From contig NZ_NKHF01000027.1 of assembly GCF_002744175.1 (NCBI RefSeq), positions 16,247-80,246 of the forward strand: a stretch of 64,000 nucleotides of DNA, read 5' to 3'. Origin of the DNA: Pseudoalteromonas piscicida. Its GTDB lineage: Bacteria > Pseudomonadota > Gammaproteobacteria > Enterobacterales > Alteromonadaceae. Below the pieces are notes generated by a model. That model made no database searches, was not told where the DNA came from, and saw nothing but the letters and a program-made list of their open reading frames with translations. Below are positions 46,949-54,685 of this stretch, in pieces. The stretch's first letter is position 1. Every line of letters starts with the position of its first letter. Position numbers and translations under genes: made by a program.

Positions 46949-48556
46949 GTGCGTAAATGGTTTTTTGGTGTGTTGTGTACAGCGCTGTTTGGCTGTACCG
47001 ATCAGGCACCAAATAAAGTGAATAATAAGTCGCAAGGCTTAGTGTATTGTGCAGAGGCAAACCCTGTGTCATTTAACCCACAAGTGACAACAACAGGGTC
47101 TACGATAGATATTATCGCCAACCAGCTGTATGACACCCTGATCAGTATTGACCCAAACACCGGGGAGTTTCTACCCGAGCTTGCCAAATCTTGGGAAGTC
47201 AGCGCAGATGGTAAGTCCTTCACGTTTACACTCAGAGATGATGTCCATTTCCATGATACCTTGTATTTTACGCCCACAAGAACCATGAATGCCGATGACG
47301 TTGTGTTTTCGTTTAATCGTCTGTTTGATGTGTACAATCCATATCACTTTGTTGGTGATGCAAACTATCCTTACTTTCAAAGTATCGGCCTTGATCAGCT
47401 TATTCGCCAGGTAAGAAAAGTGGATGACTTCACCGTGCGATTTGACTTGTTTAACGCTGAGAGTAGTTTTTTATCTAATATTGCGACCGATTTTGCCGTC
47501 ATTTTATCTAAAGAATACGCCGATAAGCTCATCGAGTTAGATCACAAAGCGGACTTTGACCAAAGACCTGTCGGCACAGGCCCATATAAGTATCGTGAGT
47601 TTATACGTGATAACCTGATCCGCTATTACCGCCATGATAAGTATTGGAAGCATCCTGTGCATATGGAACAGCTGGTTTACGATATCACCACCAATGGGAC
47701 AAGCAGAATTGCAAAAATGCTTACTAAAGAATGTGATATAACGGCTCACCCAAGTGCAACACAACTCACCGTTCTTGAGCAAAGAAAAGACATTGAAGTT
47801 GAGAAAGCGGCCAACCTCAATATTGGCTACTGGGCATTCAATACAGAAAAGCCACCATTTAATAACCCACTGGTGCGAAAGGCACTTGCTCATAGCATTG
47901 ATTTCGAAAAGATCATGCAAGCGGTTTTCTATAATAATGGCATTTTAGCGCGCTCTATTTTGCCCCCTTCTTCATGGGCCTATGAAGCGCAGCCCCAAAT
48001 GCCAGCTTATGATCCCGATAAAGCCAAAGCCTATTTAAAGCAAGCTGGGCTTGAGGATGGATTTTCCATGACTTTGTGGGCCATGCCAGTGTCAAGGATT
48101 TATAACCCCAACGCGCGTAAAATGGCGGAGTTGATCCAACGAGATTTAAGAGAAATTGGGATCAACGCACAAATTATTGAATATGAGTGGAATACTTTTA
48201 TCGAACGTGTGGGACGTCACGAACACGACAGCGTCCTGCTGGGTTGGGCCGCCGATACGCCCGATCCAGATAACTTTTTTAGTCCTCTACTTAGCTGCAC
48301 CGCAACTTTCAGCGGTAAAAACCCAGCAAACTGGTGCAACCCTGAGTTCGACTTACTGCTAACTCAGGCGCTCGATACCAATGATATGGAAGCCCGTAAA
48401 TATTATTATCAACAAGCACAAAAAATGGTGATTGAACAATTACCCTTAGTCCCTATCGCCCACGGTTTAAGGTTCCAAGCGACAAGCTCAGACATCAAGG
48501 GCGTTGCACTCCGTCCATTTGGTGGGATTTCGCTGGCAGAGGCAAGGAGAGATTAG
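46949..48556 (+). CDS. sapA: SapA-like peptide/oligopeptide-binding lipoprotein
   Basis: Family 5 solute-binding protein (DppA/SapA type) of an ABC importer. About 535 residues. GTG codons at 46946 and 46949 are both possible starts; the first overlaps the pspF TAG. The N terminus RKWFFGVLCTALFGC is a signal sequence ending in a lipobox-like LFGC, suggesting a lipoprotein, whereas E. coli SapA is a free periplasmic protein. Typical SBP_bac_5 blocks: FTFTLRDDVHFHDT, NADDVVFSFNRLFD, PPFNNPLVRKALAHSIDFEK. First gene of sapABCDF and adjacent to pspF as in E. coli. Confidence 0.9.
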   Translation: MRKWFFGVLCTALFGCTDQAPNKVNNKSQGLVYCAEANPVSFNPQVTTTGSTIDIIANQLYDTLISIDPNTGEFLPELAKSWEVSADGKSFTFTLRDDVHFHDTLYFTPTRTMNADDVVFSFNRLFDVYNPYHFVGDANYPYFQSIGLDQLIRQVRKVDDFTVRFDLFNAESSFLSNIATDFAVILSKEYADKLIELDHKADFDQRPVGTGPYKYREFIRDNLIRYYRHDKYWKHPVHMEQLVYDITTNGTSRIAKMLTKECDITAHPSATQLTVLEQRKDIEVEKAANLNIGYWAFNTEKPPFNNPLVRKALAHSIDFEKIMQAVFYNNGILARSILPPSSWAYEAQPQMPAYDPDKAKAYLKQAGLEDGFSMTLWAMPVSRIYNPNARKMAELIQRDLREIGINAQIIEYEWNTFIERVGRHEHDSVLLGWAADTPDPDNFFSPLLSCTATFSGKNPANWCNPEFDLLLTQALDTNDMEARKYYYQQAQKMVIEQLPLVPIAHGLRFQATSSDIKGVALRPFGGISLAEARRD

Positions 48557-48558
48557 GG

Positions 48559-49593
48559 ATGTTTGCTAAATATGCTTTTCGACGTTTGAGCCTGTTATGT
48601 TTTATGCTGTTCACCCTCACGGTATTTACCTTCTCGCTGAACTACCTTTTCCCAGGTGAACTGGTAACCAACTTTAGTGGTGAAGTGAACTCCAGTTACG
48701 CCCAAACCCAAGCTCTGGTTGAGAAATACCGAATCGAAGAAAATATTTTGGTGCAGTATGGCGCGTTTATCATGCGCATGCTTGAAGGGGACTGGGGACA
48801 GTCGCTATCTTCTGGCCAACCTGTTCTCTCCCATGTGAAATACCTTTTCCCAGCCACTATTGAGCTTTGCCTGTACGCGCTTACCGTCGCGGTATTATTT
48901 GGGGTTCCAAGTGGAGTGATAGCCAGCGCCTATCACAAAAAGTGGCCTGATCGCGTGATCAACTCTCTGAGCCTGATGGGCTTTTCTATCCCCGTCTTTT
49001 GGTTAGCACTGCTACTGATTATGGCGTTTTGCTTGGGGCTTGGCTTATTCCCAATGTCAGGAAGAATTGGCTTGCTTTACGAGATCCAGCCAGTAACCCA
49101 CTTTATTCTTCTCGATATTTATTTGGAAGGGTTTCCCTACGGTGGTGCCGCATTTTGGGATGCCATTCATCACTTAGCACTGCCAACGGTTGTCTTAGCT
49201 ATGTACCCAACCACAGTGCTGATTCGCTTTACCCGTGACTCTATGCTCGAGGTGCTGGACCAAAATTATATTAAAACGGCCCGAGCCAAAGGCCTCAATC
49301 GCAGCCAATTAATTATTCATCATGCCCTGAGAAACGCCCTACTTCCGGTTATAAAGCAAATTGGACTGCAGTTTAGTACCCTTATTACGCTGGCAATGAT
49401 AACTGAGGTCATTTTTTCATGGCCCGGTATTGGCCGTTGGTTAATTGAAAGTATTTACCAGCGTGACTTCCCTGCAATACAAGGTGGCTTACTGGCCGTG
49501 TCTTTCTTTGTCATTATTGCCAATATGATGTCTGATTTTATCCATTCATTACTCGACCCGATCACTAGGAATCAGGCTCATGGCAAAGTTTAA
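48559..49593 (+). CDS. sapB: Sap ABC transporter permease SapB
   Basis: 344-residue inner-membrane permease (DppB/OppB type). N-terminal TM reads LCFMLFTLTVFTFSLNYLFP; the conserved periplasmic region is followed by five helices; the ATPase-contacting EAA loop is ARAKGLNRSQLIIHHALRNALLP. Two bases after sapA, overlapping sapC by 14. In E. coli SapBCDF exports putrescine; in Salmonella and Haemophilus Sap confers antimicrobial peptide tolerance. Confidence 0.93.
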   Translation: MFAKYAFRRLSLLCFMLFTLTVFTFSLNYLFPGELVTNFSGEVNSSYAQTQALVEKYRIEENILVQYGAFIMRMLEGDWGQSLSSGQPVLSHVKYLFPATIELCLYALTVAVLFGVPSGVIASAYHKKWPDRVINSLSLMGFSIPVFWLALLLIMAFCLGLGLFPMSGRIGLLYEIQPVTHFILLDIYLEGFPYGGAAFWDAIHHLALPTVVLAMYPTTVLIRFTRDSMLEVLDQNYIKTARAKGLNRSQLIIHHALRNALLPVIKQIGLQFSTLITLAMITEVIFSWPGIGRWLIESIYQRDFPAIQGGLLAVSFFVIIANMMSDFIHSLLDPITRNQAHGKV

Positions 49594-50473
49594 TATATTT
49601 ACCGAAGAGTCTAATCGTTCACCACTCTTTAGGCTGTGGCGAAAATTCCGTTCTAATCACGTTGCATTAGTGGGATTGTGGCTGTTTGTTGCCCTAACGA
49701 TTTTAGCACTAACGGCTCCGCTGATAGCGCCTTATGGTGTTAACCAACAACATGCCGACGCGCTTTTGCTACCACCTTCTTGGCATGATGAAGGCGACGT
49801 GCGATTTATTCTTGGCACCGATGATCTCGGGCGCGATATTTTATCGCGCTTGATGAATGGTGCGACTTACACTTTTGGCTTGTCTATTATCGCTGCTTTG
49901 GTAACAACAGCGCTAGGTGTTGTGCTCGGTACACTGGCAGGCGCCAGCCGTGGTCTCAAATCGAGCCTGTTAAATCACTTGCTTGATATCACTTTGGCTA
50001 TTCCTTCTTTGCTGCTTGCCATTATTATCATTGCTATTTTGGGGCCCGGTCTTATGAATACCGTTTGGGCCATTATCTTCGCGCTGCTACCTCAATACAT
50101 TCACTCTATTCGAAACCTTGTGGTCACAGAGCTAAGCAAAGACTACATAATTGCTTTTAAACTCGATGGCGCTAGCCGTTGGAAATTGCTGGTGCGCGGG
50201 ATTTTACCTAACATCTACGAACATATCGTGGTCATATTTACCATGGCACTGTCTACTGCAATACTCGATATAGCAGCATTGGGTTTCTTAAAATTAGGTG
50301 CCCAACCGCCCTCCACCGAATGGGGCGCCATTTTGCAAGAGAACTTGAGCTTGATTTACTTGGCTCCTTGGACCGTTGGCCTGCCGGGGGTATTATTATT
50401 CTTGGCAGTACTGTCGACTAACCTTGTCGGTGATGGTCTGCGTGAAGCCCTAAAACAACGAAAGGCCGATTAA
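49580..50473 (+). CDS. sapC: Sap ABC transporter permease SapC
   Basis: 297 residues (E. coli 296), DppC/OppC type. Conserved N-terminal SNHVALVGLWLFVALTILAL and FILGTDDLGRDILSRLMNGA; EAA loop AFKLDGASRWKLLVRGILPN. Its stop and the sapD start share one base (TAATG), indicating coupling. Confidence 0.93.
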   Translation: MAKFNIFTEESNRSPLFRLWRKFRSNHVALVGLWLFVALTILALTAPLIAPYGVNQQHADALLLPPSWHDEGDVRFILGTDDLGRDILSRLMNGATYTFGLSIIAALVTTALGVVLGTLAGASRGLKSSLLNHLLDITLAIPSLLLAIIIIAILGPGLMNTVWAIIFALLPQYIHSIRNLVVTELSKDYIIAFKLDGASRWKLLVRGILPNIYEHIVVIFTMALSTAILDIAALGFLKLGAQPPSTEWGAILQENLSLIYLAPWTVGLPGVLLFLAVLSTNLVGDGLREALKQRKAD

Positions 50474-51480
50474 TGCAGTTATTAGACATTAAGAACCTCA
50501 CCATTGAGTTACGCACCGAAGATGGCGTGATCCGAGCCGTTGATAAGGTAAATTTAAGCCTCAAAGAGGGTGAAGTACATGCCTTGGTTGGTGAGTCGGG
50601 TTCAGGAAAGAGCTTGATTGCCAAGGCCATTGTCGGTGTACTCAATCAACGCTGGACGGTAACAGCTGACCGTATGCACTGGCGTGGTGTCGACCTCATG
50701 CGACTGTCGTCTGAAAAGCGTAGAAAGTTGGTCAGCCAAGATATTGCCATGATTTATCAAGAGCCCAGTCGTAGCCTTGATCCTATCGCCACTATTTTTG
50801 ACCAAGTGGCCGAATCTATTCCTGACAGTGCGCTTAAAGGTGGTTTTTTTGGGCGCCGAAAAGCACGCAAAGAAAAGGTTCGAGCCTTATTGCACAAGGC
50901 TGGGATCAGAGATGATAAAAAGATCTGCAACAGCTACCCCCATGAATTATCAGAGGGAATGTGTCAAAAAATAATGATTGCGATGGCCATTGCCAGAAGT
51001 CCTAAATTACTCATTGCCGATGAACCGACCACTGCCCTTGAGAGCACCGCAAGGGCGCAAGTATTTAGACTGTTAAAGGCCTTGAATCAGCTAAAGAATA
51101 TGTCGATTCTGATGATCTCTCATGAGCTTGAGGAAATCTCAGATTGGTCTCATGCGATGCATGTTCTATATTGTGGACAAATGGTTGAAGCGGGACCCAC
51201 TAAGGCAATCTTTAAGCAACCGCTTCATCCATACACGCAAGCCCTAGTAAAAAGTCTGCCGGACTTTGGTCAAGGCATTGGACATAAAGAGCCTTTTTAT
51301 GCTCTTAAGGGCACAATTCCGCCATTACAACATTTGCCAATAGGTTGTCGCTTGGGACCTCGCTGCCCTCAGGCACAAAAAGAGTGCGTGGTCACCCCTA
51401 GACAAAGCCGCTCGCATGGCCACAGTTACGCCTGCCACTTTCCGCTGATTAAGGTGAAGCAAAAATGCAACCCGTCTTAA
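50473..51480 (+). CDS. sapD: Sap ABC transporter ATPase SapD
   Basis: 335 residues (E. coli 330). Walker A GESGSGKS, Walker B LLIADEPTTALES. The ABC signature is LSEGMCQK instead of LSGGQ, a deviation also present in E. coli SapD (LTEGECQK), so it supports the assignment. The C-terminal oligopeptide-transporter extension has the Cys-rich GCRLGPRCPQAQKEC. Overlaps sapF by 16 bases. Confidence 0.93.
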   Translation: MQLLDIKNLTIELRTEDGVIRAVDKVNLSLKEGEVHALVGESGSGKSLIAKAIVGVLNQRWTVTADRMHWRGVDLMRLSSEKRRKLVSQDIAMIYQEPSRSLDPIATIFDQVAESIPDSALKGGFFGRRKARKEKVRALLHKAGIRDDKKICNSYPHELSEGMCQKIMIAMAIARSPKLLIADEPTTALESTARAQVFRLLKALNQLKNMSILMISHELEEISDWSHAMHVLYCGQMVEAGPTKAIFKQPLHPYTQALVKSLPDFGQGIGHKEPFYALKGTIPPLQHLPIGCRLGPRCPQAQKECVVTPRQSRSHGHSYACHFPLIKVKQKCNPS

Positions 51481-52226
51481 AAGTACAATCGTTAAATAAG
51501 TCTTACAACACGCGCCAAGGGCTTTTTAAACGTCATTCTTTAAAAGTACTTAGGGATGTTTCCTTTGCGCTAGCACCAGGGCAAACCTTAGCCATCATCG
51601 GCGAAACTGGCTCAGGGAAAAGTACATTAGCTAAAGTACTTGCTGGGGCCGATATGGCTGATTCAGGGCAGATTTTACTCAATGGCCAAATTGTTGAAGA
51701 CAGCGGTATACGGGTGCAAGACTGCCGTACTATTCGACTTATTTTCCAAGACCCTACTCGTTCATTAAACCCAGGCCTGACCATTGGGGATATGCTGGAT
51801 GATTGTCTGCAATACAATACTGAGCTCACCGAAGAGCAAAGATATAAAAAAATCAGACTAACATTAAGCCGCGTCGGCTTGCTCGCGGAGCATATCGACT
51901 ATTACCCGCATATGTTCAGCGGCGGGCAGTTACAGCGCGTAGCATTAGCAAGAGCACTGATTCTAGACCCTAAGGTACTGGTGCTGGATGAGGCCTTATC
52001 ATCCCTAGACCCCTCGGTTCGAGCTCAAACGGTAAACCTGTTACTAGAGCTACAAGCAGCTACAGGACTTGCCTATGTGCTTATCACGCATCATTTGAGC
52101 TTAGTGCGCCATATGAGTGATGAAATATTGGTGTTGAACCGTGGTAAAGTTGTCGAATACGGTGAGACCGAAAGTGTCTTTAATACTCCTAAATCGAAAA
52201 CCATGCAGAAGCTTCTATCAGCTTAA
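51465..52226 (+). CDS. sapF: Sap ABC transporter ATPase SapF
   Basis: 253 residues (E. coli 268). Walker A GETGSGKS, canonical signature FSGGQLQRVALARAL, Walker B VLVLDEALSSLD. The second nucleotide-binding protein of the transporter; the complete sapABCDF set is present. In E. coli fabI follows; here an AraC-type regulator gene follows after 18 bases. Confidence 0.94.
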   Translation: MQPVLKVQSLNKSYNTRQGLFKRHSLKVLRDVSFALAPGQTLAIIGETGSGKSTLAKVLAGADMADSGQILLNGQIVEDSGIRVQDCRTIRLIFQDPTRSLNPGLTIGDMLDDCLQYNTELTEEQRYKKIRLTLSRVGLLAEHIDYYPHMFSGGQLQRVALARALILDPKVLVLDEALSSLDPSVRAQTVNLLLELQAATGLAYVLITHHLSLVRHMSDEILVLNRGKVVEYGETESVFNTPKSKTMQKLLSA

Positions 52227-52244
52227 CCTTTGAGGGAGTGAGTA

Positions 52245-53273
52245 ATGGATTTTAACACCCATCTGTTATTTTTCTTCTCACTTGTCGGAGTGTTTAACGG
52301 ATTTATTCTCAGTGCCCTGCTACTAATAAAATTTCCTGAGACTAAGGCACTACGCTGGGTATCGGTACTCCTCATTTTACTCTGTATTCGAATTGGTAAG
52401 TCAGTCCTTTTTTACTTTAATCCTGAACTGGATAAAACGATTCTGCAAATCGGCCTGAGTGCCTACTTTTTACTTGGCCCCTGCCTACTCAATTTTGTAC
52501 TTGCAAGCTATAGTCAAACTAGAGCTCGCTACCTAACAATACATTTTTTGGCATTAAGCGGCTTTATTATTGGATTTGGTATACTTACCCCCTATCAACT
52601 TAACCCTGAGATCTGGCAAACGTGGGGCTATAAAGGTTCATCCTACCTTTGGCTGGGTTACTTACTGATAAGTTCATATACTTTTTATCGTCTAGCTACA
52701 CCGAAAAATGCCAATAGCAAAGCTGAGTTTCATTTATCTTTAGTTGTGATCTGCGGTTGCTGGCTTATTTGGGCCGCTTATTTCTTTTCGTCATTCACTT
52801 CTTACATCACAGGGGCGCTCACGTTCAGCTTGGTACTCTATCTAAGTATCCTTTTCACCCCCAAATTGCTACGAAAACCGACTTCTAGCGAGCAAAAATA
52901 TGCCAATACACACATCAGCGACGATGAATATAATCAACTCGTAGCCAAACTCGAGACGCTGATGTCACAAGGCAAACTATTTACCGAGCCGGATTTAACC
53001 CTACCCCGATTAGCCAAACGATTAGGCACAAGCCACAACAAATTATCGCAAATAGTAAATCGTCACTATCACTGTAACTTCAAACAATACCTCAATGGCT
53101 TGAGGGTTGAATACGCTAAGCATTTGCTCTCTAGCACCGATATGCCGTTGGAGCAGCTTGCACTAGAGTGTGGTTTTAATTCTGCATCTACATTTTTTGC
53201 CGCATTTAAAAAACTCACAGGATACTCTCCAAATAGCTTTAAACACTCCGAAAACATACTCTCAGACTCCTAA
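52245..53273 (+). CDS. Membrane-anchored AraC-family transcriptional regulator
   Basis: 342 residues. The N-terminal about 210 residues contain roughly seven hydrophobic helices (for example LSLVVICGCWLIWAAYFFSS); the C-terminal about 235-335 is an AraC/XylS DNA-binding domain (LAKRLGTSHNKLSQIVNRHY and LALECGFNSASTFFAAFKKL). This architecture implies signal sensing in the membrane. A GAGGGAG Shine-Dalgarno is present. Close to sapF upstream and a secreted DJ-1-like gene downstream (69 bases), it may regulate either; the signal is unknown. Confidence 0.87.
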   Translation: MDFNTHLLFFFSLVGVFNGFILSALLLIKFPETKALRWVSVLLILLCIRIGKSVLFYFNPELDKTILQIGLSAYFLLGPCLLNFVLASYSQTRARYLTIHFLALSGFIIGFGILTPYQLNPEIWQTWGYKGSSYLWLGYLLISSYTFYRLATPKNANSKAEFHLSLVVICGCWLIWAAYFFSSFTSYITGALTFSLVLYLSILFTPKLLRKPTSSEQKYANTHISDDEYNQLVAKLETLMSQGKLFTEPDLTLPRLAKRLGTSHNKLSQIVNRHYHCNFKQYLNGLRVEYAKHLLSSTDMPLEQLALECGFNSASTFFAAFKKLTGYSPNSFKHSENILSDS

Positions 53274-53342
53274 AACATACTCTAGGTGACTGCTTTAATT
53301 AAATAAGTTTACATTTCTTCTGATTCATTACAGGAGAAACTT

Positions 53343-54479
53343 ATGACCCTATCAAAACTAGTACCATTATTACTTCTACTACTTATCCACTGTGGGATCG
53401 CCACCGCTTTGGAGGATGAAACCGCAAATATCGAAACTACGTTAAGCTACTACATCAGTGGTACCGCGAATAACCAGCCTGAAGCGATAAAAAAAGCGTT
53501 TCATCCCAACGCAATACTTATTTTAGAAAAGGCAAACGATGCGATGTGGCAAGTTCCGTTAAAAGAGTATTTGAGTTGGTATAAAGGTTTTAAAAAAGAT
53601 ACAGGAAGGCGCGCCAAAATTTTAAATATCAGCGTGAATGGCATGCTTGCACAGGCTAAAATTCGCGTTGATATATTGAAGTCAAACGTTCAGTACATCG
53701 ACCATCTACTCCTAAAGAAACTAGACGGCAGGTGGCAAATCATCAGTAAATCGGCGCAGCGAAACACGCTAACTCTCGAGCAACAAAACAACTTAGGTCG
53801 CCGAGTGCTTATTGTCGCATCAAGCAAAGCCTTTCACGGTGACAGTCAGCTACCTGCAGGCACAAGCTTTGATGAACTCCTCAGTGCCTATGACATATTT
53901 ACGCAAGCAGGGCTCATGGTTGATTTTGTCAGCACACAAGGCGGTGCATTAAACCTTAGTTATATAAATACTTCAAATGACGAACATAAAAAGTACCTGT
54001 ACCAACCAGATTATATGTATGCACTTAGCAACACGATGCGTCCAGCGGAAGTCGATCCAAGTCAATACGCAGCGATCTATTATGTCGGTGGTAGCAACGC
54101 CATGTATGAAGTAGCGGAAAACCTCACTCTACAACGTATCGCTATGCATATATATGAACAAAACCAAGGTGTTATTGCCGCCGTATGCCACGGCACAGCA
54201 GGTATCGTCAATTTACGCTTAAAAAATGGTGAGTATTTAATCAAAGGAAAGCAAATCACAGGGTACCCAACCGCATTTGAAAACCCAGATAGGGCCTATT
54301 TCAAACATTTTCCTTTTCAAATCCAGCCCAAAGTAGAGGCGCTAGGAGGCAATTTTGAGTATGGAGAGCGAAATGACTCGTTTATCAAGGTAGATAGCCG
54401 CATAGTGACTGGACAGAATTATCAGTCTTCACAAGCTGTTGCAAACTCTGTACTTGAGTATATTTATTCAATTAAGTAA
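53343..54479 (+). CDS. Secreted NTF2-like / DJ-1-PfpI fusion protein
   Basis: 378 residues. Signal peptide (about 1-22), then an NTF2-like/lumazine-binding type domain (about 25-145: YYISGTANNQPEAIKKAFHP and IDHLLLKKLDGRWQIISKSA), then a DJ-1/PfpI domain (about 155-375). The nucleophile-elbow Cys is residue 282 in GVIAAVCHGTAGIV. The usual Hsp31-type GGHG motif is replaced by GGSNAMYEV, so the catalytic His is not at the expected place. Glyoxalase/deglycase activity cannot be assumed. Its TAA stop lies in the left end of repeat element D. Adjacent to a membrane AraC regulator. Confidence 0.82.
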   Translation: MTLSKLVPLLLLLLIHCGIATALEDETANIETTLSYYISGTANNQPEAIKKAFHPNAILILEKANDAMWQVPLKEYLSWYKGFKKDTGRRAKILNISVNGMLAQAKIRVDILKSNVQYIDHLLLKKLDGRWQIISKSAQRNTLTLEQQNNLGRRVLIVASSKAFHGDSQLPAGTSFDELLSAYDIFTQAGLMVDFVSTQGGALNLSYINTSNDEHKKYLYQPDYMYALSNTMRPAEVDPSQYAAIYYVGGSNAMYEVAENLTLQRIAMHIYEQNQGVIAAVCHGTAGIVNLRLKNGEYLIKGKQITGYPTAFENPDRAYFKHFPFQIQPKVEALGGNFEYGERNDSFIKVDSRIVTGQNYQSSQAVANSVLEYIYSIK

Positions 54480-54627
54480 CCCAAGGTTTGGATAAGCAAT
54501 GAACTAACTATTGGCTTTGAACTCAACTCAGTTAGCGCTAAAACTAGCGGCAAAAATTTTACTATTTCATCCTTCAAATTGATTAGAGAATTAATTCAAC
54601 TGGTATAACTATCCGACGCTTAGGTTG
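54477..54627. repeat. Miniature inverted-repeat element D
   Basis: 151 bases. The left end is TAACCCAAGGTTTGGATAAG (54477-54496); the complement of the right end (54609-54627) is CAACCTAAGCGTCGGATAG. Shares CAGTTAGCGCTAAAACT (54529-54545) and a GGATAAG-x-AATGAxCTAACT stretch with element C. The first three bases are the stop codon of the DJ-1-like gene. No coding capacity. Confidence 0.68.
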
Positions 54628-54642
54628 AGCGATCACAAGATA

Positions 54643-54670
54643 TAAAAAAGGCGCCAAATTGGCGCCTTCT
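54643..54670 (-). terminator. Intrinsic terminator after ppiD
   Basis: AAGGCGCCAA and TTGGCGCCTT (54649-54669) form a strong stem; on the minus strand six T follow (54644-54649). Lies 16 bases after the ppiD stop. Confidence 0.9.
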
Positions 54671-54685
54671 TCTAGCTAAGCGACA

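Noticed and set aside
50941..50970. Degenerate ABC signature in SapD taken as an inactive ATPase
   Set aside because: The LSEGMCQ form is also found in E. coli SapD, so it is a family feature and not a defect.
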